Shown: in pieces, positions 11,053 through 22,753 of the stretch
Numbering within the stretch: position 1 is the first letter of the stretch
Layout: every line of letters starts with the position of its first letter
Assembly (NCBI GenBank): GCA_012064385.1
Contig: QRDG01001991.1
Location: forward strand, 1,299,290 to 1,363,289
Length of the DNA stretch: 64,000 bases
Reading direction: 5' to 3'
From: Puccinellia tenuiflora
Taxonomy: Eukaryota; Streptophyta; Magnoliopsida; Poales; Poaceae
The notes under the pieces: model-generated
Seen by the model: the letters and a program-made list of their open reading frames with translations, nothing else
The model's database searches: none
Told to the model about the DNA's origin: nothing
Translations under genes and position numbers: made by a program

Positions 11053-12522
11053 TCGTCGGCCATCCTCCACACCCTTTTCTTCGCCTTGGACGGCTGGGGG
11101 CTGCTCGCTCTGGCCTCCTCTTGACGCGCTCTTGCCTCCTCGCGAGGAGCGCCCTTCGCGGCCGCAGCTTTCCTGTCGTGGACGGCCTTGGAGCGGGGCT
11201 CGCAGCATCCTCCCCTGCTGTCGCTCTCCTCCTCCTCCTCTACGGTGCGTCGGGAGGGAGCTACGCGAAAGGCGTATTCGTCGCCACTGGAGGAAATCAC
11301 ATGGAGGTTCCTCTTCAGGCGGCATGCTCCTTGGGGAGCCGACGGAGCCTCCCGAGGGGTTAGCGCCTCTCGAGGCCACGTCCTTGCCAGAAGGGTCAGC
11401 GCCTCTCGAGGCCTCGTCCTCGCCAGAGTCTTCGACCTCGTCCGGCTCCGGTGACTCGTCCATATGCTCTGGCTCCGCCGCCCACGGGTTGGTGCGGGGC
11501 CCTTGGTGTCCTGCGGGCACGATCCCCCATTCGTCGAATACAGGCAGGCGCCTGCGGTGCTCATGCACGCTCTCTTCAACAAAGCTGAAGAGCGTCCGGG
11601 CCTCGTCACAGGTGGGGGATGGGATGTCCGTCGTGGCGAAGAGGATCCCCATGACCTGGTACAGCACCTCCGGTGTGAAGCTGTCCGCGCACAGGTGCAT
11701 CCTGTCCTCCCTGCCTGTGTACTGCCACACCGGCTCTGAATGCCACTGGAGGGGGGCGATTCGGCGCCTCATGAAGTCCTTCGCCACCGTCTGGCCGGTG
11801 AGACCGGCGTCGCGAAGACTCCGTATGCACTCGTACACTGCGTCAAGCTTCGGGCCCTCGAAGCCTGCGCTCGCCCAGCGCGCCCACTTCCTCGGGGGCG
11901 CCACGGGCACCTCCAGGAGAGGGGTTCTCCCCTTGGTGTCGACGAAGAACCACTGCTGGCGGAAGTCCTCCACCTTCTTCGTCACCTTGGTGATGGTGTT
12001 CTCACCGCACCATGCGATGGGGATGTAGTTCCTGCTCCTGGCGTCGGCAATGCGGAAGGAGACGCATCCAATCCGCTCGTTCTACGCGGTGGACCGGAGG
12101 GAGTAGAAGCTGCGAAAGAGCGCCACCGAGGGACGGATGCCAATGTAGGCCTTGCAGAGGTAGGCGAAGATGGAGAGGATGAGGATGGATTTGGGATGAA
12201 GATGGAGGAGTTGGATCTGGTACACCTCCAAAATCCCCAGGAGGAAGTCGGAGAAGGGAGGAACAAGACCAGCGTAGAGAGTTTGAAGGAAGATGGGGTA
12301 GTACCCCTCGGGAAGCCAGTTGCCGGCCAGTCTCATGCCGGTGGCGCCGTGCTCGTTGGTGCTCGAGGCCGCCAGGTGGCGCACCTTTTCAATCGCCGCC
12401 GAGTGGATGCGGGACTTCGGCAGTGCCCCCTCGAGTCCAGCGCTCCCCGACGCCGCCGCGGACTTGCCGGCCTGCATCGTGCCCTTGCCCTTCTGGTCAG
12501 CGGTTGCCTTCTTGGGCGCCAT
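11053..12522 (-). pseudogene. Antisense gene exon 1, copy A: 'putative gypsy type transposon' domain protein
   Basis: The ATG at 12522 starts MAPKKATADQKGKG, a basic N-terminus. About residues 60-145 (LPEGYYPIFLQTLYAGL, FSDFLLGILEVYQIQLLHL, SILILSIFAYLCKAYIG) resemble the domain that databases label putative gypsy-type transposon/transposase (Pfam PF04195, from memory). A conserved region follows (WFFVDTKG, PPRKWARWASAGFEG, MGILFATTDIPSPTCDEARTLFSF), then an acidic Ser-rich linker ending KKRVWRMAD at the splice donor. Lesions are TAG at 12082-12084 and an extra base near 11309. The gene lies opposite to pol. Its upstream region (12523-12824) abuts LTR2. With exon 2 the protein would be about 1,150 residues. 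Confidence 0.75.
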
Positions 12523-12824
12523 CGTCGCGGCAGAGAAGAGAATCTTGGAGGCGGAGTGCTCTAGGGAGAAGAAGATGTTTGGGGAAAACGAGCAGTGGAG
12601 TTATGGAAGAAGTGATGGGCGCAGTCTGCGCGCGCAGGCTTTATTGGCCAAAAACCAAGGACGTGGCGGGCCCCACCGGGTCGCCCGTTGAAGCCGAGGA
12701 GATCGTGGCCTCGGGCGCAACCGCTGCGCCCCACATGTCACGGCCCAGGCAGGCATCGTTGGGCCCCCGACGCTTCGCCTCCATCCGTGGGCTTCGGCGT
12801 GCCCATCGCGGGCCCGGGGGCTAC
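12523..12824. other. Region between the antisense gene and LTR2, including the polypurine tract
   Basis: This is the 5' flank of the antisense gene, so its promoter should lie here or in LTR2. I could not point to a clear TATA box. On the plus strand it ends GGGCCCGGGGGCTAC just before LTR2, the expected place for the plus-strand primer. Confidence 0.5.
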
Positions 12825-13805
12825 TGTCGGCACAATAGAAACCAGGGTACCACGGGCCAGCCTACCAGGGCCCACCGCATTCTTCAGAAGATTTCGCTAA
12901 GGACCAGGCTCTCCAAGCCTGGCGAGCCTCGCGAGGGACCTCTCCTCCTCGCCGAGGGTTTCCCCTCGGCGAGGGACCACCTCTCCTCGAAAGGCTCGGC
13001 GAGGCCTCCTGCCTCGCGGGGTTCCTTCCTCACGAAGCCAGCTCTGCCTCCGCGGTAGGGCGCACATGGGCTCTGCACCCTCCGCAGAGTCACGGGCGCG
13101 CCAGCGCGCGGTGACGACCACGCCAGCGCGTGGTGACGGCAGCGCCACAGTTGTCGTTCTTATGTATAAAGCAGTCAACAACGCTGCACCAAGCAAAGGA
13201 GCCCCAAGAATTGCCACTTTGGTGATAAGGGGACCGTCTGCAGCTACGCTCCAAGGGCGACGTCACCGTGGGACACATCCCACCTCAGCGGCGCCAGCCC
13301 ACCGTCCTGGTTGGACGGTGGCTTTTCCAGCTTTGGTGACACCGCTCCCTGCCATGGACCGCGTCCATGGACTCAACCTTTATCGTGCACCCGTCCTCCT
13401 CCTTCGTTGCCATGTGGTAACCCTTCCCGCCAAGATATTTGGGGGAAGAGGTCCGAGACACCTATAAAAGGAGGGGGAGCATGTTCGGGCAAAGGGTTCG
13501 AGTTCTGATTGGAAGTTCTGAGTTCTAGGGTTAGCCATTGTTAGCCACCTTGAGCTCGCCAAGCTCCCTTTGTACTGAAACCTCTCCAAGCGATTGCAAT
13601 ACACCAGAGGCAGGACGTAGGGGTTTTACCTCTCCTAGAGGGCCCTGAACCTGGGTAATACCGTGCGTTCATCTCTGCAGTGCTGTCCTGCAGCGAGCTC
13701 GACGAGCATCGTCGCTGAGGCACGTTGAAGGTCGTTTGACTCCGTGTTCAGCCCCTTACTCAATCCTTGTGAGACACACCCAGTTCCTGGGACAGTTCTC
13801 CGACA
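12825..13805 (+). repeat. Tat element LTR2 (middle LTR)
   Basis: This 981-bp LTR shares its ends with LTR1 and lacks a stretch of about 48 bp found in LTR1 and LTR3. It is preceded by copy A's polypurine tract and followed by a primer-binding site, so it serves both internals. It has no target duplication of its own. Confidence 0.9.
13463..13470 (+). promoter_or_regulatory. LTR2 TATA box
   Basis: TATAAAAG lies at the same LTR position as in LTR1. Confidence 0.6.
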
Positions 13806-14355
13806 TTTGGCGCGCCAGGTAGGGGTCCCTTTAGGCAAGCTCCTCGGGTTCCTGATGTCTCATCGCGGCATCGAAGCAAACCCCGACAAGATCAGAGCCA
13901 TAGAAGAGATGCAGCCTCCTCGTCGCCTCAAAGACATGCAGCGCTTAGCGGGATGTATGGCCAGCCTTGGCCGTTTCATCTCCAAGTTCGGCGAGAGGGC
14001 GCTGCCATTTTTCAAGATCATGAAGAGGTCCGGTCCTTTCAAGTGGACCCCTGAAGCAGCAAAGGCCTTTGAGGACCTGAACAAATACCTGGCGAGCCCA
14101 CCCATCATGGTTGCCCCACGCCCTCGCGAGCCTCTGAAGCTGTATCATGCAGCCACTCCTCAGACGGCAAGCGCGGTCTTAGTGGCTGAAAGGGAAGAGC
14201 CAGTCCTCGCCAAGCAGAGCCCTGCCTCGCCAAGCCCAGAACTACTCGACAAGGAAGCAGCCTCGTCAAGTCTCCAGCCTCATGCCGGGCCTCCACAAGT
14301 GGGGCCTCAAGAAAACCTCGACAAGGACTCCACTGAGCCTCGAGAGGAGCCAACC
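13806..14355 (+). pseudogene. Tat pol remnant, copy B, first part
   Basis: TTGGCGCGCCAGGTAGGGG follows the LTR, and the frame then enters RT thumb coding at the same deletion junction as copy A (KLLGFLMSHRGIEANPDKIRA). It runs to 14355, where a nested element splits the codons. CAACC at 14351-14355 is repeated at 29750-29754, where coding resumes. Sharing the junction with copy A shows that the gag-to-RT deletion predates the duplication. Confidence 0.85.
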
Positions 14356-14530
14356 TGTAACATCCCAAATTTATAATAAGAATTTAACAAGACCCAAAAT
14401 TCAGAACCAACAAAAACTTTTTGAAATACTTCATTATTGATTGTGTTTTTCTGTATATTGTTCTGTTTGACCTTGTGTGACTTGATGTATATGCTTGTTT
14501 GACTAGTGAATATTAATCCAAGAACCCAAC

Positions 14531-15865
14531 TGGTCTGCTGTAGTTTTAGGGGGGTGTTTGTTATCGTCTCCACAGGGATCAACAAGTTTATGATGGTTCT
14601 AAGTGTTGGCAGTGACTGGGTCGAAATCAATCTTTTTCAGGTTTTTAGGGTTTAGGCAGAAAGGTAAAGGTTTTTGCAAGGAAATTAAACTACAACTAAT
14701 TCAGAATTAAACTTGTAGCCTCAGGGTTGTCAATCCAGAGCCTAACAAGGATCTAAGCAAGTTTTAGACAGGGGACAAGATTTTGGTGCTCAACTTGCAG
14801 AGACTAGTCATGCAAGGAATGGTTTTTAGCAGGTTTTAAGGAGGAGAAAAATCAAAGCACAAAGATCACTCTTTGCTGGGTTGTCAAGCCAGATCCAAGT
14901 GAGTTAACAAGCAATTGGAGGCAAAGGGTGGAATTGCAACACACAAGCATGCAGGGACTAGCCATACACGCACAGATCAAAACACACAACAAGTAGATCA
15001 TGCAAATATTCGGTAAAGGCAGAGAATTGTGTCACTCAAGTCACTGCACAGCCAGATATCACAGGGTCCGCTCGTAGATGGATGATCCTCTCAATTCACG
15101 ACAGGATTACACAGGGGAAGAGGGAGAAGTTCTTGGCTAAGCTCACTGAAACACCGTCGAAGCAGAGGAAGAAGAGGTGAGGACTGGCATGGATGTAGAG
15201 TAGCTGTTCCTGAGCTTCAGATCACCTAGGCCTTGTACTTCTTTCTCCTGATCTTCATGTTGATCTTGATCTTGCTTTTCTGGATCGTCTTCTAGCTTCG
15301 GTTCGTGGTGTTCTTGCTGTTCTTGGGGTGTTCTTGGTGGAAAGTGGGAGAGATGGAAAAAAGGTGTGTGGTGTTGGCTGTTCATGGATGAGGATGGGAT
15401 GGGTGGATGCGGCTGGATGGATGGATTGATTGATGCTGCTGTGGTGTGGTGGTGGTTTTATACACCTTTTCCTGCTTGGGCGGAATGGTTTGGAGAGGAG
15501 GAAGCTTCCTTCTTTTCTCACAACCGAGAGGCACATGGGGTGTTCTCCACTTTTTCACCTTTTTGCTTTATGCCTTCCTTGCTCCCCAAGTTGATCTTCT
15601 TTCCCTCTCTCCAATTCAAACTCGTTTGCATTGCCTCTCAGCTTCCCAGGGGATCCAATGTTGCTACCCTGGTGCGCATTGCTTGATTAGGTCTTGTCGA
15701 TCATGGACACCTTTCTCTCTAAATAGAGTGTGCACTTTGCACACTGAACTGAAAAATAAGTAGTTTGCACTGTAAATTCATATAAATGAAGCACTGGAAA
15801 CTAATTGCAATGAGGTTTTTTAGGGTTTTAGAGCTATGAATTATGCATAAAAATGATGATGATCA
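14531..15865 (-). repeat. Athila 3' LTR
   Basis: This 1335-bp LTR pairs with 22754-24088. On the minus strand it follows a G-rich tract (15866-15880 on the plus strand, CCCCCAGACCC), the likely polypurine tract. Confidence 0.9.
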
Positions 15866-17044
15866 AACCCCCAGACCCAAACCTTTGCTTGTCCCCAAGT
15901 AAAGTAAAATAAGGTGCCGGTGACAATAGCATGAAGATGAACAGTGCTCTGTTCTGAATTTTAGCAGTCCATTCAAATCGGATTCATTGCGATTCTGGCT
16001 ATTATTAGGGCAAGTTCTAGTTCAGAAATAAGTTTCAAATGGCAGATTTTAATCATTTCTAGGTTCAACTGCTCTGGATTAACATGATAAGACAGAAGAC
16101 AGAGAGATTGAGATGAACTGATCCAGAAAATAGCCATAATGAAGATGTAAATGTCATATGCATGCAGAGTCAGTGCTTCACCTGCTACAGTTCCCAGGAA
16201 CATAGTAGGCTAGTGCAAATGCATAGAATGAGTTAGTTAGTCATCTTCTTGTCAAGTTAACGTAGTTAGTGCTTCACATGTTACAATCCCGAGATCATAA
16301 CTGCTAATGCCAACACTTCTTCAGATTCAGTTATAGGTTTTTAGTTAGTGCTTCACATACTACAATCCCGAGATCACAGTAGCTAATGCAAAAATTGTTG
16401 GCTGTTACAGCAATTTTCAGTTAGTTTCACTGTTAGTGCTTCACAAATCACAATCCCAAGATCACAATTGCTAATGCCAAAAAATGCAAACATGCAGAAA
16501 ATGCAGTTAGAACATGGCTCTGAAGTGGATCATCACATTCAATTTCTGTGTCATTTGCATTATCTAGCACTCCAAGGGCTTTGAACAGAGAAATGAATAA
16601 ATTCTAAATTTGATAAATGCTTCTGAGCATAAGCCTTTGCAAGAATAATAGACAGATAAAGATGCGAGATTCTCAATAAAATGGATTGCTGCTCGAACAG
16701 GGATGAACAACCCAAAATGAAACTTTTACTGAAACAGCTTATAATTTGCCAAATTGATCATAATTCATAGACATGGCATAACAATAAAACTCATGCTGTA
16801 AAAGTGGCGTAAGTGATTGAAATAATTCCACCTGGTGTTCTCCTCTGCTTCTTGTTCCATGATATCATAGCCAAGACTTCCCATTCTCTTTTATTCAAAA
16901 TCTAAAAACAAAGACACAAAGCAAAACACAAAAGACAAGCATGGCTAATAAAGGAAATAAAAATTTGAAAGACATAAAAAGGGTGTCAGGTTGCCTCCTG
17001 ATGAGCTGCTCTTGTTTATAGTCATTAGCTTGACTGTAGCTTCT
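15866..17044 (-). other. Athila 3' non-coding region with tandem units
   Basis: The region between integrase and the 3' LTR has no coding signal. About four degenerate units of AGTGCTTCACAT..TACAATCCCGAGATCAC..TAGCTAATGC start near 16172, 16268, 16347 and 16435 (plus-strand coordinates), 79-96 bp apart. Confidence 0.7.
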
Positions 17045-18055
17045 TTACTGGTTTTCAACTCCAGAGGATGCATTGGGCTCATCCCCTGTTCCATCATCAT
17101 CTGATTCTTCCTTTTCTTCAGTGTACAACTGATCTCCTGCTCTGTAATGTTTTAGCCTCTGTCCATTCACCTTGAAAGTTCCCCCTGCTGGACTCTGTAC
17201 TTCAAAAGCACCATGCCCAAGGTCTCTCTTGATGGCACAAGGACCAAACCATCTTGACTTGAACTTTCCAGAGAACAAATGTAGCTTGGAGTCATAAACC
17301 AAAACTTTCTGTCCAACACTGAAATCTTTTCTGAGTATGTGCTTGTCATGCCATTTCTTGGCCTTTTCCTTGTAAATCTTGGCACTCTCATAAGCATCAT
17401 TTCTCAACTCCTCTAGTTCACACATCTGGAGTTTTCTTGCTTCTCCAGCTTTTCCTAGATCCATGTTCATCTTCCTTATTGCCCACTGAGCTCTGTGCTC
17501 CAACTCAACTGGTAAGTGACATGCTTTTCCATATACAATTCTGAATGGTGACATTCCAATTGGTGTTTTATAGCCCGTCCTGTATGCCCACAAGGCATCT
17601 GGTAATTTCATTGACCAATCTCCCCTGGACTTGGACACAACTTTCTCAAGAATCTGTTTTACTTCTCTGTTGGACAGTTCCACTTGTCCATTGGCTTGAG
17701 GTTGGTAAGGTGTTGTCACTCTGTGGTTTTTCACACCATATTTGCTAAGGAGCTTCTCTAGCTGTTCATTGTTGAAATGAGCTCCACCATCACTGATCAC
17801 TACTCTAGGAACTCCAAATCTGGGAAATATGACTGTTTTAAATAATTTGCACACTGACTTGGAATCAGCACTGACAGTGGGTATTGCTTCAATCCATTTG
17901 GACACATAGTCCACTGCTACTAATATATGCTTATATCCCATGGATGATGGAAGGGGTCCAACAAAATCTACTCCCCACACATCAAACAATTCTACCTCTA
18001 GAATTCCCTTTTGTGGCATTTCATTCCTTCTTGATATTTTCCTGATCTCTGACAA
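17045..18055 (-). pseudogene. Athila integrase core and C-terminus
   Basis: The frame of 336 codons contains the integrase core: D in [12 protein letters not shown] in VISDGGAHF and E in [11 protein letters not shown] typical gypsy C-terminal region follows ([35 protein letters not shown]) and the frame ends with an acidic tail. The catalytic triad is kept. The N-terminal finger lies upstream in another frame (17998-18294), which indicates a 1-nt loss near 18036-18041. The encoded enzyme would insert the cDNA copy. It could not be made as a whole from this copy without frame correction. Confidence 0.88.
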
Positions 18056-18294
18056 GGGTCACACTGCTTGATATACTCATGTACATCTTTGAATAGATTT
18101 GGCCAGTAGAATCCGGCTTGCAGTATTTTTGCCTGTGTTTTCATTGCTCCTGCATGACCTCCATACATGCCAGCATGGCATTGGAACATAACATCATTTA
18201 TTTCTTCTGCTGGTGCACATCTTCTGACAATTCCATCTGCACAATGTTTGTACAAGAATGGCTCATCCCAGTAATAGCTCTTTGCATCATGCAA
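17998..18294 (-). pseudogene. Athila integrase zinc finger region
   Basis: The frame holds MYGGHAGAMKTQAKILQAGFYWP and CDPCQRSG, the His and Cys pairs of the HHCC finger. It is separated from RNase H by an in-frame TAA at 18298-18300 and from the integrase core by a frameshift near 18040. Both breaks are single-base events. Confidence 0.8.
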
Positions 18295-18297
18295 AAA

Positions 18298-20133
18298 TTA
18301 CTTTTTCTGCTGGTAGGTCATGTCAACTGGCATAATTTCACAAGCGAGGTAATTTACTATGTCAGCATACCAAGGAGAGCTTGTACTCACTTTCATTAGC
18401 TGTTCACCTGGTATTGCATCTTGTATCTCTCTGGTTTCAGGACAAATGATTCTGGACAGATGATCTGCAACTGAATTTTCAGATCCTTTCTTGTCCCTTA
18501 TCTCTATATCAAACTCTTGCAACAGTAGTATCCATCTGATCAACCTTGGCTTTGCATCTTTTTTCTTGATCAAGTACCTTATGGCTGCATGGTCAGAATA
18601 GACAATGCACTTGTGTCCCACAAGGTATGGCCTGAACTTGTCAAATGCAAATACTACTGCAAGTAATTCCTTTTCTGTGGTGGTATAGTTGATCTGAGCA
18701 TCATCTAGTGTCTTGCTGGCATAATGGATAACATGAAGGGCTTTCTCCTTTCTCTGACCAAGCAGTGCTCCCACTGCATAGTCGCTGGCATCACACATTA
18801 GCTCAAATGGCAGAGTCCAGTCAGGTGGCTGCACAATTGGGGCTGTAACGAGAGCTTCTTTTAACTTGTTGAATGCTTGCATACATGCTTCATCAAACAC
18901 AAACTTGACATCTTGGTTAAGCAGTCTTGTGAGTGGCTTTGCAATTAAGGAGAAATCCTTAATGAATCTTCTATAAAAACCAGCATGGCATAGGAAACTC
19001 TGTATTCCTTTCACATTTTCAGGAGGTGGTAATTTAGCAATCACATCTACTTTTGCTCTGTCCACTTCAATCCCTCTGGCTGACACTAAATGGCCAAGTA
19101 CAATTCCTTCATTAACAAGGAAATGGCATTTTTCCCAATTCAATATCAAGTTTTGCTCTGAACATCTGTGTAAAACTGCTATCAGATTTTTCAGACAAGT
19201 GATGAAATCTTTTCCATATACAGTAAAATCATCCATGAATACTTCCATGATCTTCTCAATGTGATCAGAAAAAATGGACATCATACAACTCTGAAATGTG
19301 CCAGGTGCATTGCAAAGACCAAAGGGTAATCTCTTGTAAGCAAATGTTCCATAGGGACAGGTGAAAGTGGTTTTGTCTTGGTCAGCTGGGTGAATGGGAA
19401 TTTGTAGAAATCCTGAGTAGCCGTCCAGGTAACAATAGAATTTCTGTCCTGCCAGCCATTCTAACATCTGATCCATAAATGGCAAGGGAAAATGGTCCTT
19501 CCTAGTTGCCTTATTCAGTTTTCTGAAATCATTTACCATTCTCCATCCAGTGACAGGCCTGGTAGTTATTAGCTTTCCTTCTTTATTTTCAACAACTGTG
19601 TAACCTCCTTTCTTGGGCACAATATGTATTGGACTCACCCACTCACTGTCAGATATGGGGTAAATCATTCCTGCCTGAAGGAGTTTTAAAACTTCTTTCT
19701 TCACTACTTCTTGCATGATAGGATTTAATCTTCTCTGCCCTTCTCTTGTTGGTGTGCTATCTTCTTCTAGGTAAATTCTGTGGGAGCAGACCTTTTCATC
19801 TATTCCTTTGATGTCATCAATGGAATAACCAATCACATTCTTGTATAACCTGAGAACTGACAACAGACTCCGTTCCTGTTCCCCATCCAGAGCAGAGCTA
19901 ATTATCACTGGATGTATTTTCTCTTGCTCTAGAAATATATACTTTAAATGAGCAGGCAACTCCTTTAGCTCAACAATAGAATTATGGAACTGCTGAGATT
20001 CTTTACTTTCAACTTTGTCCAGGGCATTACTAAAGAGGGTAATTCCACATAGCTCCTGGGGTTTTGTGTTGTCAGCTGTGACAAAGACTTGCACTTCAGG
20101 CTCTTGGGGTTGTAGTTCTGTCAGAGACTCCAC
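18298..20133 (-). pseudogene. Athila RT and RNase H
   Basis: A frame of 611 codons has RT motifs in order: [35 protein letters not shown] (about residue 236), [17 protein letters not shown] (299-302) and LGHLVS. RNase H follows, with CDAS, TTEKEL, YSDH and ADHLSR. It overlaps the gag-protease frame by 13 nt in a different frame. The first codon here is GTG, so it is not a true start. It needs either a -1 shift at the run GAAAAAG or repair of a 1-nt indel. It ends at TAA (18298-18300) inside what should be a continuous pol. Confidence 0.9.
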
Positions 20134-22511
20134 GACACTTTTTCAATTATATCGACTGCATGACATTGCTCTGAGGTATGGGGGAGGTGAGAAGCATGTT
20201 TCATGCTGAATTCAGCTTGCTCAGAACCAAATTGTAATTTCAGTTTTCCACCTTTCACATCAATTAAAGCTCCAGCTGTGGCTAAAAATGGTCTGCCTAA
20301 AATCATTGAGTCCAAATTGTCCTCCATTTCCAAGACCACAAAATCTACTGGGTAGGCCAAGTTTCCAACTTGGACAGGCACATCCTCTAGAATTCCTGCT
20401 GGATTTCTCAATGTTCTGTCTGCGAATTGCAATGTCATGGAAGTGGGCTTCAGAACACCTAATTGAAGCCTCTGGTTGGCAGCTTGGGGTAATACACTTA
20501 TAGAAGAACCCAAATCACAAAGTGCTGTGAAGGTTCTTTTTCCAACCACACAAGGGATGCTGAAACTCCCAGGATCTCCCAGTTTCTTGGGCATATAGTT
20601 CTGAATGACTGCACTGCAGTCCTCTGTCAGAGCAACTATTTCAGGGTCTTCTAAACTCCTTTTCTTTGTGATTAAATCCTTGAAAAACTTGGCATACAAG
20701 GGAATGTGCAACACTGCATCAAGAATTGGTATGGTAATTTGAACTTCTTTCATGGTTTCCAAGAATTTTGCATATTGCTTTTCTTCTTTAGTTTTCTCAA
20801 GTCTTTCAAGAAATGGGACTTTTTGTGCAACAGGTTTCTGAATAACAGGAGCTGGTTGCTCTACAGTAACTCCTGATTTGTCAGCTGCAGGCAGATTTTC
20901 CACTCCCTTTTTCCCTGAATTTTCTGGCTTTTCAACTTCAACTGCTGGTTCTACTGTCTTTTCATGATCTGATACAGTGTTTCCTGTATCTTGAGGTTGA
21001 TGTTCTGTTGCTCTTCTGGCTGGAGCAACGTAGGTCAATTTAGAGGTACCTATTCCACTCCTAGTTGTCACTGCTTCTATTGTCTCAATTGCTCCACATT
21101 GCTTTGGATTTTTCTCAGCTTGTGCAGGCAGTTTGTTGGCTGGCTGAGCTGCTTGAGTATTGGAAATACCAGCTGTTAGTGTCTGCATGGTTTTGAAGAA
21201 CAATTCCGACTGCATCTTCATGGTTTCTTGCATACCACTGAACATTTCCTTCTGTAATCTCATCATTTCACTAATTTCTGACTGACTGTTAGATGTACTT
21301 GGGTAATTTGCTTGTTGTTGTTGCTGCTGTGGCTGCTGATACTGCATATTACCCTGAGGTCTGAAATTTTGCTGACTGGCTTGAGCATAATTCTGCTGTG
21401 CTCCTTGGGGGTAGCTCTGGTGGTTTATATTCTTATAGGACAGGTTGGGATGGTTTTTCCAATCAGGGTTGTAGCTCTGGGAAAAAGCACCTTGATTCTG
21501 GGCATAATTCACTTGAGCTACTTGGTTTCCAGGATTTTCAAACAAGGAACACTCCTGAGGTGAATGACCTTCATTCCCACAAATCACACAAGCAGATGAT
21601 ACTTGATTCACTAGCACAATTGCCTTGCTATTTTTCTCTTGCATGAGCTGAGACAACTGGTTGGTAAGGCTGTCCAGCTTAGCCTCCAAATCATTCTGGC
21701 CACTTGACTGAATTTCTAACTGTTGGTTAGGATGCACTGTCCTTTCATTGGCCCAAGAAAAATTGTGGGATGCCATACTTTCAATCAATGCTGTGGCTTC
21801 GTCAAGGGTCTTGTTCATAATTCCACCACCAGCTGCTGAATCAACAAAGGCTCTGGTTTGAGATGTTAAACCCTTGTAAAATGTCTGCAAGATTAACCAC
21901 TGTTCCTGACCATGGTTAGGGCACATTCTGATCAATCCTTGATATCTCTTCCAGGTGTCATACAAGCTTTCACCTTCATATTGCACAAATCTGGTAATCT
22001 TGTCTCTGCACTCAGCTGCCTTGGTGGGAGGATAGTATCTTTCAAAGAATGCTTGCAACAAATGCTCCCAAGTGTCTCTGCAGTGTATTGGCAATGCATG
22101 AAACCACATTTTTGCAAGGCCAGAAAGAGAAAATGGAAATAACTGCATCCTTATAGCCTCTGGGGGTACTCCATTATGCTTCAGGGTGTTGCAATACTCA
22201 AGAAATTTTATGATATGTTCATGAGGGCTTTCCAATGCACTGCCCTTGAATGGATTGTGCTGCACCATAGTAATTAGTGCTGGCTTGATCTCCCAGTTGT
22301 TTGCCTGGATGGCAGGCATTACAACATCTGTATTTGCCAACTGATCCTTGGGAATCCATAAATCTCTCAACTTTTGGTCACCCATACTGATGACTGACTG
22401 TATCTCCTCTTGATCTTCTACGGAGGACACTGATGCTGCTCTTCTTCTTGCAAGAAAAGTTCTTTCTGGCTCTGGGTCAAATGGAGCTAGAGGTGAATCC
22501 TCAGACTGCAT
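20121..22511 (-). CDS. Athila Gag-protease polyprotein (796 aa)
   Basis: An open frame runs from ATG 22511. About residues 85-225 form the gag domain ([56 protein letters not shown]). A CCHC knuckle [14 protein letters not shown] lies at 308-321. A Gln-rich linker (about 380-410) is followed by an aspartic protease: [12 protein letters not shown] with D666, and [17 protein letters not shown] near 736-752. Athila proteases typically have DLG rather than DSG or DTG. Gag would form the particle and bind RNA, and the protease would process the polyprotein. The 220-nt leader before the ATG follows the primer site. This is the only full-length, unbroken element protein in the window. Confidence 0.9.
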   Translation of the reverse strand: MQSEDSPLAPFDPEPERTFLARRRAASVSSVEDQEEIQSVISMGDQKLRDLWIPKDQLANTDVVMPAIQANNWEIKPALITMVQHNPFKGSALESPHEHIIKFLEYCNTLKHNGVPPEAIRMQLFPFSLSGLAKMWFHALPIHCRDTWEHLLQAFFERYYPPTKAAECRDKITRFVQYEGESLYDTWKRYQGLIRMCPNHGQEQWLILQTFYKGLTSQTRAFVDSAAGGGIMNKTLDEATALIESMASHNFSWANERTVHPNQQLEIQSSGQNDLEAKLDSLTNQLSQLMQEKNSKAIVLVNQVSSACVICGNEGHSPQECSLFENPGNQVAQVNYAQNQGAFSQSYNPDWKNHPNLSYKNINHQSYPQGAQQNYAQASQQNFRPQGNMQYQQPQQQQQQANYPSTSNSQSEISEMMRLQKEMFSGMQETMKMQSELFFKTMQTLTAGISNTQAAQPANKLPAQAEKNPKQCGAIETIEAVTTRSGIGTSKLTYVAPARRATEHQPQDTGNTVSDHEKTVEPAVEVEKPENSGKKGVENLPAADKSGVTVEQPAPVIQKPVAQKVPFLERLEKTKEEKQYAKFLETMKEVQITIPILDAVLHIPLYAKFFKDLITKKRSLEDPEIVALTEDCSAVIQNYMPKKLGDPGSFSIPCVVGKRTFTALCDLGSSISVLPQAANQRLQLGVLKPTSMTLQFADRTLRNPAGILEDVPVQVGNLAYPVDFVVLEMEDNLDSMILGRPFLATAGALIDVKGGKLKLQFGSEQAEFSMKHASHLPHTSEQCHAVDIIEKVSWSL

Positions 22512-22731
22512 TCAACACTTTCAGGTGCTGCATAAGGTAGGTCATGTTTCTTCTACACACAATCACAAACAAGAACTTTTATCAAGGGTTAGTGAACTAA
22601 ATCCCCTAATAACAATTCTAGTTACAGATCAAAGGACATAAAGCATCTCAAACATGTAGATCATGCATAAAGTTCATCAATCTTACACACCACCTAGTCT
22701 ACTGCACTACAAAGTTCCAAACAAAAGTCAA

Positions 22732-22749
22732 TCCCCGGCAACGGCGCCA
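22732..22749 (-). other. Athila primer-binding site (tRNA-Asp type)
   Basis: On the minus strand TGGCGCCGTTGCCGGGGA lies four bases inside the 5' LTR end. It is the usual primer site of Athila-like elements. Confidence 0.85.
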
Positions 22750-22753
22750 ATTT

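Noticed and set aside
9718..11124. 468-residue plus-strand frame (and 34098-35426 in copy B)
   Set aside because: Serine/alanine-rich mirror of the antisense coiled-coil exon. The minus frame has the family features.
20121..20148. Programmed -1 frameshift between Athila gag-protease and RT
   Set aside because: GAAAAAG is not a canonical X XXY YYZ site in the zero frame. With other pol lesions present, a 1-nt indel is equally likely.
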